A stretch of 64,000 nt of DNA from Rhyacophila brunnea. Lineage: Eukaryota > Arthropoda > Insecta > Trichoptera > Rhyacophilidae. Position 1 is the stretch's first letter. Each line of letters begins with the position of its first letter. The stretch is from NCBI GenBank assembly GCA_022495005.1, contig JAGYXB010000509.1:1550001-1614000 (forward strand), in the 5' to 3' direction. Below, piece by piece: positions 34,965 to 45,649 of this stretch. Both the position numbers and the translations under genes were made by a program. The notes under the pieces were generated by a model. That model was given only the letters and a program-made list of their open reading frames with translations, searched no databases and was not told the DNA's origin.

Positions 34965-35875
34965 TAAAAATATAAACCGTAGGTGTTTAATCTTATGCTT
35001 TTCTAGTTCATAATAACTGAAGAGGAATTGTCTTGAGTCGCACATGAAATATATAATATGGCTAATGTAAGTATGTATATACGTGTCAAACGTCATTAAA
35101 AAAAAACACCATTTTGGGGAAATTGATGATTTTTCCGTAAATCTTAAAATATGTTCTCAAATTCTTGTTTAAAAAGTAATATGTTTCTCTATTTTATTAA
35201 TTATCCAAGGCCGCAGGGTCAGTGCTGCGGGTTGTTTAATTAGTGACTTTGTTTAATTATATTATAAACATAATTATTTATATTTTTTCCTACAGTGTTC
35301 GTATAATTATATAGCATCAATTTTGTTTAATTCTAATATGAAAATATACTCAATCCTGTTTTACGACTTATTGCATTCAACGAATGGAAGAGAATTTAAG
35401 ATTCTTAGTAATATAAGTATAAATCTACTTCTATAAGTTTAGTGCAGCCAATAATTCCGAGTTGGTATGAAAATTACTGCGCATGCTCGCGGAATATTTA
35501 CATGATTGCGAGACATAATCTACAGGGACTGTGCCGAGGAATCTCGAGTCCAATCGCTCAGTAAGGGATACCATAAACTTCATTACTACTCAACAATAAA
35601 ATTATCAATAAAAAGCTTTTCGGAAACATTTATTGTTTCCCTTCTCGGTGATCTGGAAATATTATGGGAAAGATTTTAATACAGCGTTTCTAATTGTTAT
35701 TGTATAACGTTGATATAAAAGTATTGTAGGTACATAATAAATACACAAAGGATCGAGAAGGAAACTGTAATTATGCACATACCCAGAACGTAAACCATTT
35801 ATTTTATGCAACGAATAATTCACAAGATTTTGAGAATGTTACATTCCATATATTGAACAAACATCATACAAAAAA
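34965..35875. other. Non-coding AT-rich stretch
   Basis: No gene recognised. Confidence 0.35.
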
Positions 35876-35881
35876 ATACGA

Positions 35882-35966
35882 TACTCGACAGGATTTGAAC
35901 CCGTATTATTACTGGTTTCACGCCAACTGTGCATTCAGAAATTATGCTACGAGCCTCCCATCTAAT
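35882..35966 (-). repeat. tRNA-like SINE (S3), minus copy
   Basis: On the minus strand it reads ggaggctcgtagcataattt, an A-box region, 'cacagttggcg', and the B box GGTTCAAATCC, then a T-rich tail. It mirrors 36066-36150. A tRNA-like shape is present but the acceptor stem does not pair cleanly, so it is a SINE head and not a tRNA gene. Confidence 0.6.
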
Positions 35967-36065
35967 TAATATTCCTTGATTTAATGCACAAAAACCGATA
36001 GTCAATAATAACGCAATTTGATAAGCATTTTATGTATGACATACTAGTTTAAATTTATGTAATTA

Positions 36066-36150
36066 GATAGGAGGCTCGTAGCATAATTGGTTAATGCACA
36101 GTTGGCGCATTACCAGTGGTTATACGGATTCAAATCCCGTCGAGCATCGT
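36066..36150 (+). repeat. tRNA-like SINE (S3), plus copy
   Basis: It starts ggaggctcgtagcataattg, then 'gttaatgcacagttggcgc', with B box GGATTCAAATCC and a 'gtatttttttgaatatgatg' tail also seen in the minus copy. The two copies are head-to-head, about 100 bp apart. Confidence 0.65.
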
Positions 36151-36199
36151 ATTTTTTTGAATATGATGTTTTCAAGTTATGTGTGTTCAATAACCTTTT

Positions 36200-37590
36200 A
36201 TATTATAGAAGGAGCCTAAATATATGGAATTGAAGCTGAAAAAATGTTTATAAAAATAATAAGTATACCTACTAGCTATATGGAAGAGCTGTCTACGGGA
36301 GTAAATAATGCGTTGTAGTGTGAGATTTGCTATTTAAGGGTGGAGGTCCGAACCCGAAAACCCACCTATTGTGTTTGCACTGTTGGGTAGGTATCATACG
36401 AGTACATGGGGGACATGCTCAGCGTAGGTCAAAATGGAGCTTTTGTTTTATTTTCAAAGCATGATCCTGGACATACCTTAAATGTTGTAGATAATCTATT
36501 TATATAATTTTGAACGCTTATTATCCTTTATATTTATTTTAAACATTTGATGACTGCATAAAGTATTTTTATTACATAAAATAGTATTCTTTTAAACCTC
36601 TCGCTCTAATGTTTTAGAATATAGTCATATTTCAGTACATAAATGTGCAGTGGTGTTAAGATTTTTTACATTTATTAATTTTTAAACGCATTTATAAAAC
36701 CATCAGTATAATTTATGTCGACATTATTATAGTGAAATATTTACGATAAAAAATTATATTGATAATCTCTGTGATCCCAAATTTGACAAGAATTAGGCAT
36801 TTTATTATTCAAAAAATGGACAAGATTAACACATTTGAAGATAATTCTAAAGATACTAATTATAAGCTATGTCTTTGACCATTCAAGTGTGATAAACATC
36901 CTACGAATAATGATTGCTTTATAATAATTATTGACCTAAGAATAACGTAGTGTTTTTTTGAAATACGCCATTTCTTTTGGCATTCCCCAGTGGTTAAGCT
37001 ACAATATACGGCCGTAACCATAAATTGACAAACTATAATTGAAGTAGGGAGTAAAATAATTTGCGAAATGCGCGTGTTTGAACATGTACCTAACCGAATT
37101 TTTTTTTAAAACGGTATTTAATAATAACAAATAACATATTAGGTACAATTTTATACGGAAAAATAAAATTTTGAATACAAAATACAAAGCACGTCACCAA
37201 AAATGTCTACGTCTTTGGTGAGCGCATTGACTTGTCTTGCACCTCCGCTAATGGTGCCTGATAGGCTTGACACGAAGAAACGGTCCAGAATAAATCATGA
37301 CTGCGATCGCCTACGTAGATAATTGACAGGCGCATGTAAATTCCAATTCATTAGGACACCAGGATTGGAAACCATCCCTCGCGATAACAGGCAAAAGTGT
37401 TTCAAGAGTCAGTTCAATAATATGTCAGTCTGATTACATAATCAAAGTGAACTATTATCGCGTAATCGTCAATTCTAAAACAAACGTCTTTCTGTACGAG
37501 TACGTAATTAACATACCCCTTTATTTATAAACCTATATAAATATACTTATTGCAAAACCATATTTCATAATATTATCTTGTAGCTAGGTA
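36200..37590. other. Non-coding AT-rich stretch
   Basis: No gene or repeat terminus recognised. Bases 37190-37400 are less AT-rich without an identifiable feature. Confidence 0.35.
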
Positions 37591-37605
37591 GTTCTGTCCT
37601 TGCAG

Positions 37606-37722
37606 ATTCCGCGGTTAGGTGCTGTACCTTGGACAATGTCGAAGAATACGTCAGATTTCGATGTTACTCGGTCGACGGAGGGAGTCATTAGAAAACGCTG
37701 GTGGTTGGCCTCGCTTTGTGTG
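37606..37722 (+). CDS. Possible first coding exon, unrecognised
   Basis: A strong acceptor-like tract 'ttctgtccttgcag' ends at 37605. An ATG at 37636 in good context (ggacaATGtc) opens MSKNTSDFDVTRSTEGVIRK, followed by RWWLASLCV, a basic stretch leading into a hydrophobic run. A possible donor 'gtg|gttaat' lies at 37723. The pattern fits the start of a type II membrane protein whose signal-anchor continues in the next exon. The family cannot be named from so little. The composition is better than the AT-biased surroundings, but chance is not excluded. Confidence 0.25.
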
Positions 37723-37814
37723 GTTAATCATTACTTAGTACCTACTTCTCGCTGGACTTATCCCTATAAAGGCCGCTGTGAAAATAATTATTCTAAATAT
37801 TTAAAAACTTAATT

Positions 37815-38690
37815 TTGTGAAAAATATACATAGGTTTTGTAAAATCGTGTATCATTCCAATGGATATAAACAGAATTTCAATCCATGAGTTTTGTATAAG
37901 TAAGTATTATTATTTTCTGCTCATGATAATGATATTGCAGAAATACAACCTATCAAAATGACATCTTAAAAGACGCTCAACATTTTCAATAACCGTCTTA
38001 CTTTCTGGTGTACGGTCTTTCGACTACGACTATTTTGACTGATGTGAGTAAAATTTACACTTGTTGGGTGTTTCGCATGGGGGTAGCTGTTTCGTCTGCC
38101 TCAAGTTTTTTTTTCATAAATATTAAAAAAATATATTTCTACCGATTTGGGAGCTTTGGACCAGAGCCCATTGAGCCCTATGGTAAATTGGGCCCTGAAA
38201 AGAGGATATGACTTTAACAATGATTTAAGATGAAGATTATGTGTTCATATCTTCCATCCACCACCAAATTAATGTGTATTCAATAAATTTAATGGCCGCA
38301 TATTAATTTAATTTTCGAGTTTAGACAGCGGGATGCGTATTAATTTTATATAAAATATACCTAATAAAAGATAGGATACGTGGTTATAGAAGCATCGATT
38401 CAATTATTTTTTAATCGAAGCTGAATATAAAAAAGATTTAAGAATGCAGAATTTTTAATAGTAAAAACCTCATAAATTTACCGAATAAATAAACCATAGA
38501 AAAAGTCGTCTACGATGTGGGATTCGAACATTATACAAGTACATATAAATAAAATTAGAATGATCCAGCTGCCATCTATGAATCAAGTAAGTAATACTAA
38601 TAAATAAATTACGACTGTTTAAGTTTAAACGATTATTGACGAAATATGAAAATGCACCAAATGTTGTAGTTAAGTAGGTATACCTACTGG
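37815..38690. other. Non-coding stretch
   Basis: No gene recognised. Bases 38155-38205 hold an imperfect palindrome around 'gggccc' and 'gagccc', unassigned. Confidence 0.3.
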
Positions 38691-38693
38691 TAC

Positions 38694-38816
38694 GATTCTA
38701 CGGCGGCACCATGAGTGATTCGCAGAAGTTACTATGTATTTGTATGTTTGCAAACAAAACCAGTACAACTATGAATGGCTTTTCCCATATCTATGGTGCC
38801 ACTGTAGAATGATTCT
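38694..38816. repeat. GTGGCACCAT MITE, copy 1
   Basis: The ends 'gattctacggcggcaccat' and 'tatggtgccactgtagaatg' are inverted. A second copy at 47760-47897 has the same right end. It is about 120 bp and noncoding. No clear target duplication. Confidence 0.6.
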
Positions 38817-38981
38817 AGTCTTCTAATGTGTAATAACCTGACCGCGCCTCTGGCCATCACATACCTAAAACCATCATGTGTATGGTCCTTATCGGGTGGT
38901 TAGTATTATAAAAAATAGGTTTTTTTCAAATGATTATAAATACAAGTTTAATAAAAACTACTGATTGGGCATCCCGATGTA

Positions 38982-39427
38982 TTTTACACCGTTTTTCTTA
39001 GCTCGTATTCTTATTTGTCCGGTACAAATCTTGCAATCGATTTTTAACTAACTTCCCGACTAGCTAGACATTTGAAACTTTTAGAATATATCAGAACACG
39101 ATGCCAATGCATTTTTTTAATACTTTTAGCCATCTTTAATTAGAATTGAATTCATTTTCAGTTAATTCTGTTTTGTATGAAAAGTTATTTCGACACCATT
39201 ATTGGTTGCTAGGGGTCTGGGGTCCTAGCAACTAAATTATTAATATATACGTGCGTTACTATGGAAATCAATATGACATGTCAAGTACATTTTTTTTTTG
39301 ATCGTTTAAGCTAGTCAAGTCAAGTTTATGTGATTCAACAGAAAATTTAAAAACGTTGTACTTATATAAAAAGTTCTTGTAATTATTTATTAAACAATAA
39401 AAAAATTCTTTTTATCTTGTAATTATT
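38982..39427 (-). repeat. Family X repeat, copy E
   Basis: Antisense copy of the second 5' variant. The hairpin is 'gttgctaggggtctggggtcctagcaac'. Its 5' terminal segment is duplicated: the 'cttgtaattatt' end occurs at both 39376-39387 and 39416-39427. Confidence 0.85.
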
Positions 39428-39429
39428 TG

Positions 39430-40070
39430 TTATTATTATTAAAAACAGAATTACACTGAATTTTAATATGAACGAGTATCGGATATTAATAGGTACCAAA
39501 CCAGGAATGCATCAATTTCTTAATATGCGTTATTGTTATTGTGAATGGCAAGAAAAGAATGTGTGGTTTTTGTACTGATCGCCATTTATAGATAATTTCA
39601 GTATGTAGTTTAATGTAGACATTTTATTTGAAGCGCGCGAAGAAATTCATCGGAATGTAATAAAAATATAACAACGTGCGCTGGAATTTTTCTCAATACA
39701 TCTTTCTTATACACACACGGAGCAGTGTTCAATTGATGCACTTTTTACATTATGAATATAGTGAGTGATATCTATATTATTTGTCGAAAAGATATCCCCA
39801 TTAACGGCTCACCTCGAACAGACGAAGAATATTCATGGCTGCATCAAGTATTGGGGATGCACAGCACCCAGACTTTTTTCCCCCAGATTTTAGGGGCGGC
39901 AAAATAAATGAAAAACATATTTTTTATAACATTATTAAAAGTAGGTATATAATATTACATTCAATTATATAAACTGGATCGTATGGTTATAAAAGGAAGC
40001 ACCTACGTATGTTCTGTGCAAATCTTAGAATGAAAGTAAAATAAATATAATCACAATTATATAAATAAAA
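39430..40070. other. Non-coding AT-rich stretch
   Basis: No gene recognised. Bases 39845-39900 contain 'cacccag...cccccagattttaggggcggc', reminiscent of hAT ends but unpaired. Confidence 0.3.
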
Positions 40071-40323
40071 AATAATTACAAGATAAAAATAACTTTTTAT
40101 ATACCACGTTTTTAAATTTTCTATTGAATCATATAAACTTAACAATTACATGTATTAATTAAAACTTTTTATTGCACTTGATAGAAATCTAATATATAAA
40201 AATCAATATTTGTTTGTTTGTTTGTTCGTATTTTATGCGCTGCCATACCGTTCATCCGATTGCGATAAAACTTTTCCAACTTATTTCTTACACTTGCGCG
40301 AAGAGTATATAGGCTATATCTTA

Positions 40324-42164
40324 TCTCTATATATATAAAAATCTCGTGTCACGATGTTTGTGGTCGAACTCCTCCGAAATGGCTCAACCGATTTTTATGA
40401 ATTTTTTAATATATATTTGTTAGATATGAGAATAGGTCAACAAGTATATTTCATACCGCTAGGTGATTAGGGTATCTCTATCCAGAAAAATTTTCTTTTA
40501 TTTTTTTGACAATTTTTTTTTTGTATTTTTTTTATTATTTGGCATAAAAAAATACCTATAACCCCAAATTTTCACCCTCCTACCCCTACCCTCCCATTTT
40601 TTAATCGCGATTTTATTATTTTTGTATGAACAAATTTAATCGTAGTTCGTATTTCAAACAGAACGAAATTATTTATGTTGTTGAATGACAGATGGCACTA
40701 CGTCCGAGAAGAATTCAAGAGAAGCGTCGCGTCATTTTGACATTTCATTCGGCATATCACAACGCAGTGCGTGCAAAATTTTGTACGATTTATTTTAATT
40801 TATCTATTTTTATGTGCGTGTATTACAAACAAAGAAACAAAAAGTGTAAAGCAACAAACATGCGAAATAGTAGAGCAGAAAGAACAGACGAACAAATCCA
40901 ACAAGATAACAAAAACGTGCGTGTAAGCATGTCGCAATTGCGTGCACCCCAATCACAAGAGGCACGAGCTGAACGAAATCAACAACGACAATTGGAACGG
41001 AGCCAAGCGCGCCGGTTCGTAGTTAACACACGCAGAGCAAATGACCGACAACGCCAACAAGTACATCGAACATTTACATCCGCTTCGTTCCTTCGTCTCG
41101 CATTCGAGTACGAGCCAGATATTGAATATTCCGCTCATCCGAAAGTGCTGATTGGTGCTATGGACAAAGAATGTCCCCATTGTCATGCGCTCAAATTCAA
41201 ACATGAGTCAGCCGGGATGTGTTGCGCATCAGGAAAAGTGCAACTACCAGAAATTGAGATACCACCAGGGCCATTGAACGGCTTGCTCATCGGTACGGTT
41301 CCAGATTCAAACCTGTTCCTGAAGTCCATTCGCACTTTCAATCCATGCTTCCAAATGACTTCGTTCGGAGCAACAGAAATAGTTCACAATATTGCGGCAA
41401 ATGGTCAACAATTCCATTCTACGTTCAAAATCAAAGGCCAAGTATACCACAAAGTAGGCTCATTGCTGCCAATGCCAAACGAACCACATAATTTTTTACA
41501 AATCTACTTCATGGGCGGTGAGGACATCAATCATGTGGATGCACGTTGTGGCTACAATAGCCTCAATTCGCCTAATGCCAGGCGCATCGTCGGCGAACTA
41601 CACGCCCTGTTGAATGAGCACAATGAATTATTGAAATTCTTCAAAGCACACATGCACGAATTGCAAAGTGAGAATCACGCTATTGTCATCAATCCTGATA
41701 AAACACCAGCTGGAGAGCACGTGCGTCGATTCAATGCGCATGTTGTTGACGACATTGCTGGAATCATGGTTGGCGACCGCACATCGACGCGAGAAATCGT
41801 GATTCAAAGAAGAAACAATAATCTGGAGTTCATCGCTGACACACACCGTTCATACGACGCTCTCCAGTATCCACTAATTTTCTGGAAGGGACAAGACGGA
41901 TATTGCATAAACATTAAACAACGAGATCCTGTCACAGGTAATTCATTCATTATGAACATCATTACTCATTTTGAATTGAGAAAATGAATGGTTGATGTTT
42001 TTTTGTTTTTATCGGCGGTCATCGTCTACAGCGCTCTATTCCTCTTTCTGTCATAGATCCCATCCCCACACACTTACGATACATTCGTTATTTTTTTATT
42101 TAACAACCAAAATATTCACTAGAAATAATTTATATGGCAGAACAACGTTTGCCGGGTCAGCTAG
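40324..42164 (+). mobile_element. Inner Helitron with truncated Helitron ORF
   Basis: The 5' end TCTCTATATATATAAAAATC follows an A, and the sub-terminal 'ggctcaaccgatttttatg' is typical of insect Helitrons. The 3' end is 'tttgccgggtcagctag' followed by T. The ORF at 40692-41987 lies inside. Length is 1.84 kb, against several kb for an autonomous element. The exact 5' base is uncertain within the TA-rich lead. Confidence 0.8.
40692..41987 (+). CDS. Helitron Rep/Hel protein N-terminal domain, truncated
   Basis: This 431-codon ORF is the longest in the window. An Arg/Gln-rich region (residues about 57-125) is followed by a zinc-binding-like CPHC (161-164) and CC (177-178). The Helitron-like N-terminal domain then runs to the diagnostic HRSYDALQYPL (385-395) and 'DPVTG' near 417. 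In full Helitron proteins the HUH Rep nuclease (His-x-His, Tyr pair) and a SF1B helicase follow; here the ORF stops about 15 codons later, so both are missing. The conserved part ends at cag|gtaatt, a plausible splice donor. The ATG at 40860 (MRNSRAERTD) is the likelier start, since the first 56 codons lack family features. GC is higher than the surroundings. It is probably unable to catalyse transposition. Confidence 0.85.
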   Translation: MALRPRRIQEKRRVILTFHSAYHNAVRAKFCTIYFNLSIFMCVYYKQRNKKCKATNMRNSRAERTDEQIQQDNKNVRVSMSQLRAPQSQEARAERNQQRQLERSQARRFVVNTRRANDRQRQQVHRTFTSASFLRLAFEYEPDIEYSAHPKVLIGAMDKECPHCHALKFKHESAGMCCASGKVQLPEIEIPPGPLNGLLIGTVPDSNLFLKSIRTFNPCFQMTSFGATEIVHNIAANGQQFHSTFKIKGQVYHKVGSLLPMPNEPHNFLQIYFMGGEDINHVDARCGYNSLNSPNARRIVGELHALLNEHNELLKFFKAHMHELQSENHAIVINPDKTPAGEHVRRFNAHVVDDIAGIMVGDRTSTREIVIQRRNNNLEFIADTHRSYDALQYPLIFWKGQDGYCINIKQRDPVTGNSFIMNIITHFELRK

Positions 42165-42199
42165 TATATATATATATAAATGAATGTCTGTCTGTCTGT

Positions 42200-42790
42200 A
42201 CCGTATGCGTTCCTATACGATTCATCCGATTGCGATGAAATTTTGGTAAATGGTTGTATGCACACCCGGGAAGGTTTCTGAATCAGAAAAATTATCATAT
42301 TCTTCTTCTTCTTCATTATATTTTCTTTTATTCGTATGGTTCCTATGCCATTCATCCGATTGCGACGAAACTTTCGTCAGTTGTTATGGTAACACCCGCA
42401 AAGGTTTCTGAATTAGTACAACCATCTTCTTCTTCTTCTTCTATTCTATCTTCTTCTATTCGTATGCGTTCCTATACCATTCATCCGATTGCAATGAAAT
42501 TTTGATCAACTGTTGTGCTCACGCCCGCAAAGGTTTCTGAATTGATATAACTATTTTCTTCTTCTTTTTCTTCTATTCTATCTTCTTCTATTTGTATGCG
42601 TTCCTATACCATTCATCCGATTGCGATGAAATTTTGACCAGTCGTTGTGCGCACGCCCACGAAGGTTTCTGAAGTACAACCATATTCTTCTTCTTCTATT
42701 CGTATGCGTTCCTACACCATTAATCCGATTGCAATGAAACGTTTGTCAGTTGTTGTGCGCACACCTGCGAAGGTCTCTAAATTAGTACTA
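42200..42790 (+). repeat. Five tandem units inside Helitron sequence
   Basis: The block 'cgtatgcgttcctataccattcatccgattgcgatgaaa...gcccgcaaaggtttctgaa' followed by a (CTT)n run recurs with starts near 42204, 42333, 42461, 42593 and 42701. Spacings are 129, 128, 132 and 108 bp. Units differ by several bases. It derives from the 5' region of a Helitron, whose single-unit form is at 40226-40280. Confidence 0.85.
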
Positions 42791-43399
42791 TATAAAATAC
42801 AAAGTTTGTTTATTCCATCCAATTTTGATTTTTTTTACTACATATTAATAACATTAATAACGTTTTCATATTTTGGATTCGATTTTAATTTAGTGTTCTT
42901 TGTTTGACCTTTCATATTGCCATATTTTAATATTAAAAAAATAATAACTTCTTATTATTTTTTAAATATCTAAGATAAATATAACCACGAAGCCGGGTAC
43001 TTCAGCTAGTACTGAATAAATATTATAGAATACAGAAATGTCATTTTGAAATTTCATATTGATTTCCATAGTAACGCACGTATATATTAATAATTTAGTT
43101 GCTAGGACCTACTTAGCAACCAATAATAGTTAGTAGTAAATATTACTTTTGAAGAATTTTTCCGAAACATACAAAACAGAATAAACTGAAAATTAATTCA
43201 ATTCTGCTTAAAGATGGCCAAAAGTATTAAAAGATTGCATTGTCGTCGTGTTCTGATATATTCTAAAAGTTACAAATGTCTGGCTAGTCAGGAAGTTAGT
43301 TAAAAATCTTGGACAAACAAGAAAAAATTTGTACTGCACAAGAAAAAATCTGTACCGGACAAACAAGAATACGAGCTAATAAAACGTGGTAAAATACCG

Positions 43400-45212
43400 A
43401 AAAGCATTCTTTCAGAGTCTCAACAGAATGGGCCAGTATAATAATATAATATATATAAAATGTTTCTAAGAAATCATAAATTTTGTACGGAAAAGGAGAA
43501 AATATGTAAATAGCGGACCGAGTCATGACGCAATACGATTCGGAGGGAAATTTTATCTCATGGATTTTTTTCTTGCACATCAAAAAATCACCAGCATCGC
43601 AATTTTTTATACTATGATCTATTAGGTATTAATAATAAAATATGAGAGTTTGGACGCGAAGCTACTAAGTATATTACGCCTACAAAAATGGTTGGGGATG
43701 GTTCGTTTATCAGTGACTATTTGAAAAAATCTTGATTATGTTCCTATATTTATTTAATATTTTGATGATATAACAAAACTACTTACATACGCACCCATGA
43801 TTTCTTGCTTGTTTATTCGCATAACTATCAAAATGACAAAATTTCTTGAGTAACAATTAATTAACTAATTACTATATAACATTTCAAGACAGTAAAATAG
43901 GGGCTGCCTTTATTCGATCAACGATATTGCTTTGTACTGCATCGTCCGCGATGCAAATGATTTCTATACTATTCAAATTATATTTTTTTTGTGGTTAAAG
44001 AATGTGTACACTCTTTTCAAATCTTAAATCACATAATATATTATATTATGCTTAAATTTCATATTTTATTATCGTATTGCAAAAATAATGATAAAGTTAA
44101 ATGATACTTACCCAACCAATTATATTATATTAACGCGATATTTGTATTATTAGACAATTTATTGTGTCTGGGTTGATGCTTGAAAGAGCTACTCGTAGTT
44201 ATTGGTCGGGTCGAAGACCAATGAGAAACATGGGAGTGAAGATTAAATCTAGGCTGTAGCGCAATTGGAAGAAGATATACGTATGTAAAGTATGAATAGT
44301 TTCATTCTCTCCTTGTATGAGTCAACCAGAATATTTTAAAACGTTTTATCGATTGACATTTGTCGCGTTTTCCTAACCATTGGCAACAAACTGATAACCA
44401 ATTATTAGTATTATTTACAGGTAAAACATCGCTGTTATCAGTACTGCGACACCTGGTGCCCTTACCATGCTATCAGTTTTGACTACAACGCAAAACAAAA
44501 CGATAGTAACTGCATATTATTATGTAGATACCTTCCGCGAACATACGAATATTATTTGCTGTTTGTTTACCGTATAAAGTTACTCTGGATATTTGAGAGC
44601 CCAAGCTCCAAGCAGGGATGTTAGGGGTGCAAAACACCCGGATGGCAGGATTAAAAGGATGGCAATAGTTAAAAAAGAAATATTAATTCAATTCAAATGG
44701 CATAATAAAATTTGAGTCATAAAAGTACAATATTTCAAGAAAAAAAAAACAATTTGTCTCATTTCGCGGACCGTAAAAAAGTAATTTTTCTTCTATATTA
44801 ATAAATATGTATTCATAAATTATGCTAACATTGACCGCATACACTACATAGGTATCGATCATTAAGTCACTTCACCTTATACTTCATAATATTATAAATT
44901 CAATAGGTAAACTATGTCATATTTATTGACTTTGATATCTATCATATTTCCATAATGTGAAATCCATCTCCATTTACATAAAGGTTTTGGTATAATAAAT
45001 TGTAATGCATGCTCTCGTTTGATCCCTTATCCATTAGATCCCTTTCCTATATATTTTGCTCATGATGTCTAACATACAATATCTCTCCATACCATCGAGT
45101 GTAACCCTTATTTTTTTATGAATTTATGTGTGACTAATAGACGAAGTTTTACAAAAATGTAACCCACGCCAACTTTGTGCGGCGGATAATTTCGTCATGC
45201 AAACAATCCATC
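43400..45212. other. Non-coding AT-rich stretch
   Basis: No gene recognised. Bases 44608-44665 ('ggggtgcaaaacacccgg') show a small hairpin and hAT-end-like GC, without a partner end. Confidence 0.35.
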
Positions 45213-45220
45213 ATATAAAT

Positions 45221-45641
45221 CAGGGGTAGTCAACCTTTTTATACCTACCGCCCACTTTTGTATCTCTGTTAGTAGTAAAATTTTCTAACCGCCCACCGGT
45301 TTCACAGTAATGGTGATTTATAAAGTAAGGAAGTAACTTTACTATATAATATTTATAAAGCAGAGTTACAGAAAGTTAAAGCATATGATAATAATTACTT
45401 ACCAAATACTTTATGCCAGACTTTCGCTAAGTTTGGCAGAATAAATCTTTATAAAACAACTTACTGTAGTTAAATCTATCTTTTTATTTATACTTTGCAT
45501 ACATAGAAGCATGAAGTCTGTTGAAAATACATTTAATTAATTAAATTATTAATGAGATCCCTGAGGCTGATGCCACTACCGCCCATCATGAAAGCTGGAA
45601 TGCCCACTAGTGGGCGGTAGGGACCAGGTTGACTATCCCTG
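45221..45641. mobile_element. hAT MITE, CAGGGGTAGTCAACC type
   Basis: The termini CAGGGGTAGTCAACCTTTTT and the inverse of CAGGGATAGTCAACCTGG pair, with inner 'ccgcccac' blocks also inverted. Flanks ATATAAAT (45213-45220) and ATCTAAAT (45642-45649) match at 7/8. It is 421 bp and noncoding. Confidence 0.88.
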
Positions 45642-45649
45642 ATCTAAAT

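Larger units (their letters stand above)
40188..43009 (+). mobile_element. Outer Helitron sequence
   Basis: It begins TCTAATATATAAAAATC directly after an A and ends GGGTACTTCAGCTAG directly before a T. That is the A|TC...CTAG|T insertion rule of Helitrons, with no target duplication. The 5' part (40188-40323) and the part from 42170 share the 'ttcatccgattgcgat' motif. Either one element was split by an inner Helitron, or two related ends lie side by side. It encodes nothing outside the inner element. Confidence 0.7.
40071..43394 (+). repeat. Family X repeat, copy F, split by Helitrons
   Basis: The 5' part (40071-40187) and 3' part (43010-43394) join to a normal family X repeat. The break falls at 'gatagaaa|tactgaa', where the other copies read 'gatagaaataatactgaa'. 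It ends at AAAACGTGGTAAAA. The split defines the empty site of the outer Helitron sequence. Confidence 0.85.

Noticed and set aside
36066..36150. Functional tRNA gene
   Set aside because: Pol III boxes are present but the acceptor and anticodon stems do not pair cleanly and a diverged inverted copy lies nearby, so a SINE head is more likely.
42200..42790. CRISPR-like array
   Set aside because: Repeats are long, diverged and carry CTT microsatellites; the context is eukaryotic Helitron DNA.
44600..44665. GC-rich patch resembling 39845-39900
   Set aside because: Similarity is limited to a few words; not enough to define a family.
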